Shown here piece after piece: positions 59,237 through 64,000 of a stretch of DNA of 64,000 nucleotides. The DNA comes from Megalonaias nervosa (taxonomy: Eukaryota; Mollusca; Bivalvia; Unionida; Unionidae): assembly GCA_016617855.1 (NCBI GenBank), contig JAECUM010001766.1, forward strand, positions 62,001-126,000, given 5' to 3'. The notes beneath the pieces were generated by a model. That model searched no databases, was not told where the DNA came from, and saw only the letters and a program-made list of their open reading frames with translations. Within the stretch, counting starts at the first letter, position 1; the number at the start of each line of letters is the position of its first letter. Both the position numbers and the translations under genes were made by a program.

Positions 59237-59611
59237 TTATCGTTTAACACGAAGACCACTTCCTGCTATTAGACTAGTGGTTATATTTTTTTCTTTTTCC
59301 GATAGTGGTACATCAGCCAACTCTGCTAGTTTTTGATTCGCAGCCTGATTTATTATTTTACTAACATTTGCGGGCATCACTTCAGTGCTGGGTAATTTTA
59401 CTGGCTGAGGTTTTCGTCGTATTAATCATGCTAATCTATCCTTGATTGCTAAGAATGCTTTACTAGCAAGATTACCAACAGCACCAATACCTTTTTCACG
59501 AACAACATCAATAGCTTTCATTCCCAGTTGCTTTGCAATCGGTATTGCTTTTGGGGCTATCCTTCTAAATAGACCTTGAACAACATCACCTAGTCCATCT
59601 CCGTAGGTCAT
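59237..59611 (-). pseudogene. pVI/pX-like minor capsid or core protein, element B
   Basis: I choose the ATG at 59611 (MTYGDGLGDVVQGLFRRIAP) because the Gly-Asp-Gly-Leu start followed by an amphipathic basic helix is typical of these proteins. The rest is Lys/Ala rich (KQLGMKAIDVVREKGIGAVG). The frame covers 124 codons, but codon 62 is TGA (59428-59426); the same frame then continues (LIRRKPQPVKLPSTEV) to TAA at 59239-59237. It lies 15 bp upstream of the capsid gene, the same place as the element A gene 19590-19928. Confidence 0.7.
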
Positions 59612-59714
59612 TTTGTATAATGATAATCGTGAATTTATCACCCTGATCATAGTTGGTCCATGTTGAGTATTATGTATGATCATCTTATTATAGTCATTGT
59701 ATCTAATTACGTAC

Positions 59715-61083
59715 TCAATCACTGTGGTAGTCATCGGCGATTTCGTTAATAAGAGACCGATAAATATTAATATCCATAATACCGCCTGTAAACAGTCGTT
59801 TACAAATATCAGCTGCCTCATTAATTATTTCTGGGGAATTATTACCAGCTCGTTTTCCTCCAATTAGAATTTCTAATCGATTAACATCAGAGAGAACACT
59901 GTTTGGACAAGTAATAAAACCACTTCCTTGAGTAACAAAACCTCTTCCAGTGGGAGGTTTTAACAGTCCTAATTCTTCTAAATCTTTTCGTGATTTTTCT
60001 TCTCTTCTTTTCCTTTCTTCTTCAATTATTCTCCTTCTTTCTTCTTCTCTTTTCATTTCTTCTTCCGCCTCCCTCTCTCTCTCTCTCTCTTTCATATTTT
60101 CGTTTCATAAGTTCTTGTATACGATTTCCCGGATATATTCTTACTGGTGATGATAATTGAAATTGAAGTTTTTCTTTTGTACTTGGAGGAAAATCTTGAG
60201 GTTTTTTCCACTTTCCTCCAACACCTTTTGTTATTTCTTCTTCTAATTCCGATGTTAGAGGAGTCATTTGTTGTGCTATTTCTCTATATGGTAGTAGTTC
60301 TTCCTTTACCTTTTTCCTTTTACTCTGTTTCTCTTTCTTTTCTTTTTCTTTTTCTTACTTTTTACGTTCTCCCTCTTCCTTCCTTGCTTCCTTTTCTAAT
60401 TCTCCTACTCGCTTTGCCCGTGCTCTCTCTTCTTATTTGTCTCTGTTGTAGTTGTTGTTGCCTTTCACTTTCTACTTCGAATCTTAATTCTTCAATGTAT
60501 TCATTTATTTCTCGTCTATACGCAATATAATCTGGATTATTCTCTCTAACTTGTTCATTTCCTGTGTTTATGCGATATATCCATTTGTACCAACCTTCAC
60601 GATCTACAAGTTTTTCAGCGTGTTCAGGATTCAAAAAATCTTTTCTTCCTCTGAAGCTATCAACAGCAAAAGTATGTAATTCCTCCCCGCGAATCCCCCT
60701 AATAGTTTCAAAGGCTTTTTCAGTGAATCTATCAGTCAAATTAATCTTTGTTTTTGTCTTTTTGCAATAGCTAATTCAGCTGGTTCTTCGGCAGGTTCAG
60801 CCAATTTATCGTCATCGGTTAATCCTCGTAAAATCTTTTTTATATCCTTAGTTCTTCCTGTTATTTTCTTAACGTCTTCAGCAGTTTCTTTTAACGCTGG
60901 AATAATACCCTCAGTTGTTTTTGTGATGGGTTTAAATAATTGCTCTGTACCTTCTGCAAATTCAACCTGAGACTCCTGACGAGCTTGTAATTGTTGCTTG
61001 ACAGAATTACGGACAGGTAAATATTTTTTAATTGCCTCTAGTTGCTCTTGAGCTAATCTAGCTGAGTGTGGTTCTCCAACCAT
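59715..61083 (-). pseudogene. Long coiled-coil virion-type gene, element B
   Basis: The ATG at 61083 starts MVGEPHSARLAQEQLEAIKK. The product is Gln/Glu/Lys/Arg-rich and helical, with KPITKTTEGIIPALKETAED, a middle around WYKWIYRINTGNEQVRENNP, an extreme charged run (EREREREAEEEMKREEERRR at about 60080) and the ending RLEILIGGKRAGNNSPEIIN. Frameshifts near 60740, 60360 and 60090-60070 break it; the last lies in a (CT)n run that encodes the Glu-Arg repeats, so repeat slippage is a likely cause. The end is homologous to the element A gene 16929-18768. Confidence 0.7.
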
Positions 61084-61283
61084 TATTGATATAACAATGA
61101 TTTAATTACAGCAGCAGAGGAGGTGAACGACCAAAACTGAATGACCCGGCGAGTAAACGAAACACACCATAAATAAAAACAAAGAGTCAGAGATAAAATA
61201 ACGAGATAAGCTAACCCAATTAGAGAAATCTCATGGTCAATTAGAAGTTTTGGTTCAACGTTATACCAACCTTGAGATTTCAT
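61083..61283 (-). CDS. Possible small single-TM protein
   Basis: A 66-aa frame starts MKSQGWYNVEPKLLIDHEIS and has one membrane helix (LIGLAYLVILSLTLCFYLWC). Its TAA overlaps the ATG of the coiled-coil gene by one base (TAATG), a tight arrangement often seen in compact viral genomes. However its 3' third overlaps one arm of the 18-bp inverted repeat, so the frame may be fortuitous. Confidence 0.35.
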   Translation of the reverse strand: MKSQGWYNVEPKLLIDHEISLIGLAYLVILSLTLCFYLWCVSFTRRVIQFWSFTSSAAVIKSLLYQ

Positions 61284-61354
61284 TTTCGTAGGAAGCTTTA
61301 TTTTTTAGACAAATGACAATTCAGACAAGTGGTCTGTTCACCTCCTCTGCTGCT
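61111..61354. repeat. 18-bp perfect inverted repeat at the right edge of element B
   Basis: GCAGCAGAGGAGGTGAAC near 61111-61129 and its exact reverse complement GTTCACCTCCTCTGCTGC near 61336-61354 bracket about 205 bp. Host satellite begins right after. It could be a tiny MITE or part of the original end of element B. Confidence 0.7.
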
Positions 61355-61369
61355 TGATATGATTTTCCA

Positions 61370-62020
61370 TTCAGGAATAGTGATAACAAGGTTTTCAAGA
61401 TGGCTTTCGTGGTGACTATACTAGACATCAGATTGGCACCATTTTTATTTAGGACCAACTAAATATCAAAAGAAGTCATTTGGTGAAAACCCCATGTTGA
61501 TATGACTTTCAATTCAGAAGTAGTGATGATTTTCAAGATGGCTGCCATGGCAGCCATACTGGACATAAGAGCAGCATCAATTTCACTTAGTAGCAACTAG
61601 ATAGCATAAGAAGTCTGTTAGTGAAAACCTCATGTTGATATGAAAATTACCTCAGTAAAAGCAGTAATAACAAGATTTTCAAGATGGCCACTGTTTTGGC
61701 TATAGTGGATATCTGAGCAGCACCATTTTCATTTAGAACCAAGTAAATATCAAAAGTCTTTTGATGAAAACCCCATGTCAATATGACAATCTGTTTCAAG
61801 AAGGATCGCAATAACAAGATTTTCAAGATGGCTGCAACAGTGGTCTTATTAGATGAGCACCATTTTCATTTAGGACAAACTAGTGTTTTAGTGAAAACCC
61901 TATGCTGATATGACATTCATTCAAGAGAAGCAGCAATAACAAATGATTTTCAACCTGGCCACTATTGTGGCCATATTGGATGTCTGAGCAGTACTATTTT
62001 CATTTAGGACCATTTAGGGC
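61370..62020 (-). repeat. ~120-bp tandem repeat family (array 2, reverse orientation)
   Basis: Five to six copies of a unit with AACAAGATTTTCAAGATGGC, ATTTTCATTTAGGACCAAC and GTGAAAACCCCATGTTGATA. It is the reverse complement of the family at 2940-4180. Confidence 0.85.
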
Positions 62021-62279
62021 TGGATGCGTGTGAGTGTACAGTTTTACTGCAATCCTCCAAGAAATAACAAACTTGCGCAAACAAATGGACAGATGTTAGA
62101 CAATGAACAGGCCATCCCATAAGATCTTCTGGTCTATGACTAATACAGTTTAAATGTATGTTAATATACACTTGCAGCCTGTACCTTAAGGACTGAAGCC
62201 CCAAATGTGAAAGGTAACAAATATTTAATGACTGTATATATAAGTATATCTAGACTGATCCATTTATCTTATTCAGTTC

Positions 62280-63190
62280 TTAAGCTATAGAGCAAAAGGA
62301 AAAGAAAATGATGTAATTCTAATATACTGACTTGTGACCTTGAGGACTGAATCCTAGCACTGATTTGAGACACTCATTCTTGTAACGATGTCAATCAAAT
62401 TTCCTGTTTAATCTTAAACTGCCCTCAAGTTATAGAGTCGAAAGAAGAAAAGTGTGTGATGGAAAACTTAAAATAGTGAGTTGCAAGCCCAAATATGATG
62501 TGCAACACACCTTCTAGTATTGGCAAATAAGTATACTCAGTTTCATCCCTTAATCTCAAACGGCTCTACAGTAACATGACTGAAAATAATGTGTAGTAGA
62601 AAGCTTGAAATAATGAATCAGGACTATGTCATTGAAGACAAGACCCAACCCCACAATTCGTAACAAATTTTCTAAGTAATGATACATAAATATCACCTTA
62701 ACCTCAAATGGCTTGCAACTTGTGGAGTGAAAGTGTGATGGAAAACCTAACATAATTAGCTATGATCCTGACCTTGAAGGTAGGACCCCCATTGTAATAC
62801 TATGCAACACATCTTCTCATTATGACATATTACAAGTTTCAAGCATTAATCTCTAAAAAACTTGAAGTTATACTGTAGAGATGGAAGTGTGATGAAAAAC
62901 TTAAAATACTGAGCTGGGACACTGACCTCAGGGCTAGGACACCTAGTGTGCCACATGACATAAATTCTAATAATGATATATAAGTATAAAAGTATACCAA
63001 GTATATATAGATATACCAAACTTCATCCCTTACCCTCAAATGGCTTGAAAGTCAGAGAAAAAAGGAAACTGTAATAATAAAATACTGGGCAGTGACCTTG
63101 ACTGTCAAAATAGGATCTGAGATATTGGACAAACCTTCATAAGATGATGTACAGAATAAGTTCATCTCTTAGTCTAAAATCACTTTGAAG
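62280..63190 (-). repeat. Degenerate ~150-bp tandem repeat
   Basis: Landmarks such as CCTTGAGGACTGAATCC/CCTTGAAGGTAGGACCC, AAGTATACTCAGTTTCATCC, CTTAATCTCAAACGGCT and GTGTGATGGAAAACTTAAAA recur about every 150 bp, five to six times, with much divergence. No gene is present. Confidence 0.65.
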
Positions 63191-64000
63191 TAACAATATT
63201 TTATGCATTAAAGCATAGTGATAAATACTCTGAACCTATTATTTCACGATTCTTTCATTCACTTGCATATATAGCCTGTGAGAAGTTCCTATACATATTC
63301 TTGCCAGATTCGTCACCTTGACTGATCCTCACTCTAGGATTATTAGATCTTGTGAGTAAGCTGCAATGGAGAAAACAAGGTTTTCACTCATAAACATGAA
63401 TCCACTCACTAAGGAAAGAACATTTCAAGCAGATGACAATATACATGCTAAAATAGAAGACAATACCAGAGCCACTGAAGCCTGAAAATTTAGCTACAAT
63501 GACTATGTTTAGTATGGTTCAGTTACTCTCCCTGAAATGCTTCCAAAGTCTGATGACATATGTAAAAGGGGATGCAAAACCAAAGAAGAATGTAACAAAT
63601 AAATAGCTGAAAAGTCTCGACAGCATGAAATATTGGCCGCAATAACTTAGTTCTGATATGGTAAGATTACTTACCTCTATATACATATCCACATGGCAAA
63701 TTTCATACAAGTATGTGAAACATGGTAAAGATAGTGAGCATGTAATGCACAAATATCTAAAAATAACAAGAGTACTGTGAATAGTACATTTATGACCTCT
63801 AAGCAGGAAGCTAAAATCTTTGTGCAGAAACCATTTTACCTCTTTCAATCAGCAATCTTGACACTTAACTTTTTGACTCTAAACTGACAGGCTTCTTACA
63901 AATTGGGTCATACTGACTTAGTATTTGAATGGTTAAGTTACATGGTCAAAATTTATCCATGTATCAGTTTTCAAGAGTATGGATGAAATATGGTCCAATA
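63191..64000. other. Non-coding DNA at the right edge
   Basis: No gene supported. From about 63820 a copy of the family at 37740-38580 is recognisable (GCAGAAACCATTTTACCTCT, TTTTTGACTCTAAACTGACA). Confidence 0.4.

Larger units (their letters stand above)
43885..61355. mobile_element. Element B: larger Polinton/Maverick (adintovirus-like) relict
   Basis: About 17.5 kb of viral genes: integrase, polymerase-helicase-HNH, zinc protein, HNH endonuclease, penton-like, two-TM protein, fibre, pX-protease, major capsid, pVI/pX-like and coiled coil. Together these are the hallmark set of Polintons/adintoviruses. I could not find terminal inverted repeats: the integrase side is cut off at the minisatellite and the other side gives way to a host satellite near 61355. 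Secondary insertions are a hAT element (49049-51972) and SINE-like DNA (52300-53030). No packaging ATPase was found. Confidence 0.88.

Noticed and set aside
43885..61355. Idea that A and B are one element split by a 22-kb insertion
   Set aside because: A has both of its own inverted repeats and a target duplication, and both carry their own capsid, penton-like and coiled-coil genes.

Overview
The window is animal nuclear DNA. It is AT-rich and intron- and repeat-rich, with tRNA-derived SINEs, non-LTR retrotransposons, hAT-type DNA transposons, minisatellites and long simple repeats. A mollusc, perhaps a bivalve, is my best guess from the style of the repeats and a stand-alone Death-domain gene, but nothing here proves the phylum. 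The only host gene I can model with confidence is a two-exon Death-domain protein (27685-27751 joined to 33359-33741, 149 aa) whose 5.6 kb intron holds SINEs, a hAT MITE and (AAT)n arrays.

The most interesting content is two decayed Polinton/Maverick-type (adintovirus-like) endogenous viral elements. Element A (12658-21768) still has both ends: 410-416 bp terminal inverted repeats with AGT...ACT termini and a 5-bp target duplication GTGGT. It sits inside a tRNA-derived SINE, which itself has a 10-bp duplication (GTATTAGACG) on the far sides of the composite. Inside A are a phage-fibre-like gene, a packaging ATPase, a coiled-coil virion-type gene (later hit by another SINE copy with a 12-bp duplication), a penton-like minor capsid gene, a glycine/alanine-rich pVI/pX-like gene and the first ~100 codons of the major capsid gene. 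No integrase, polymerase or protease remains.

Element B (about 43885-61355) is a larger relict. On + it has a truncated retroviral-type integrase, a small zinc-binding protein and an HNH endonuclease. On - it has one very long broken gene joining a family B DNA polymerase, an SF1 helicase and an HNH nuclease domain, then (going upstream on that strand) a gene split by a 2.9 kb hAT transposon, a penton-like gene, a two-TM protein, a fibre gene, a pX-adenain-like protease fusion, the major capsid gene, a pVI/pX-like gene and a long coiled-coil gene. A and B share the order coiled coil - pVI/pX-like - major capsid and are homologous but strongly diverged, so they are separate lineages and not copies of one insertion. 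Most viral genes carry frameshifts or stops; the two-TM protein, the protease fusion, the zinc protein and one unknown gene of A (13465-14442) are still open.

The flanks (1-12.6 kb, 22-41 kb, 61.4-64 kb) are mostly non-coding: several minisatellites, a ~125-bp dispersed tandem family present at both ends of the window in opposite orientation, a 464-bp MITE pair, a foldback hairpin, and two 5'-truncated LINEs with perfect 12- and 13-bp target duplications. One of these LINEs ends about 30 bp from the minisatellite that borders the truncated left edge of element B.
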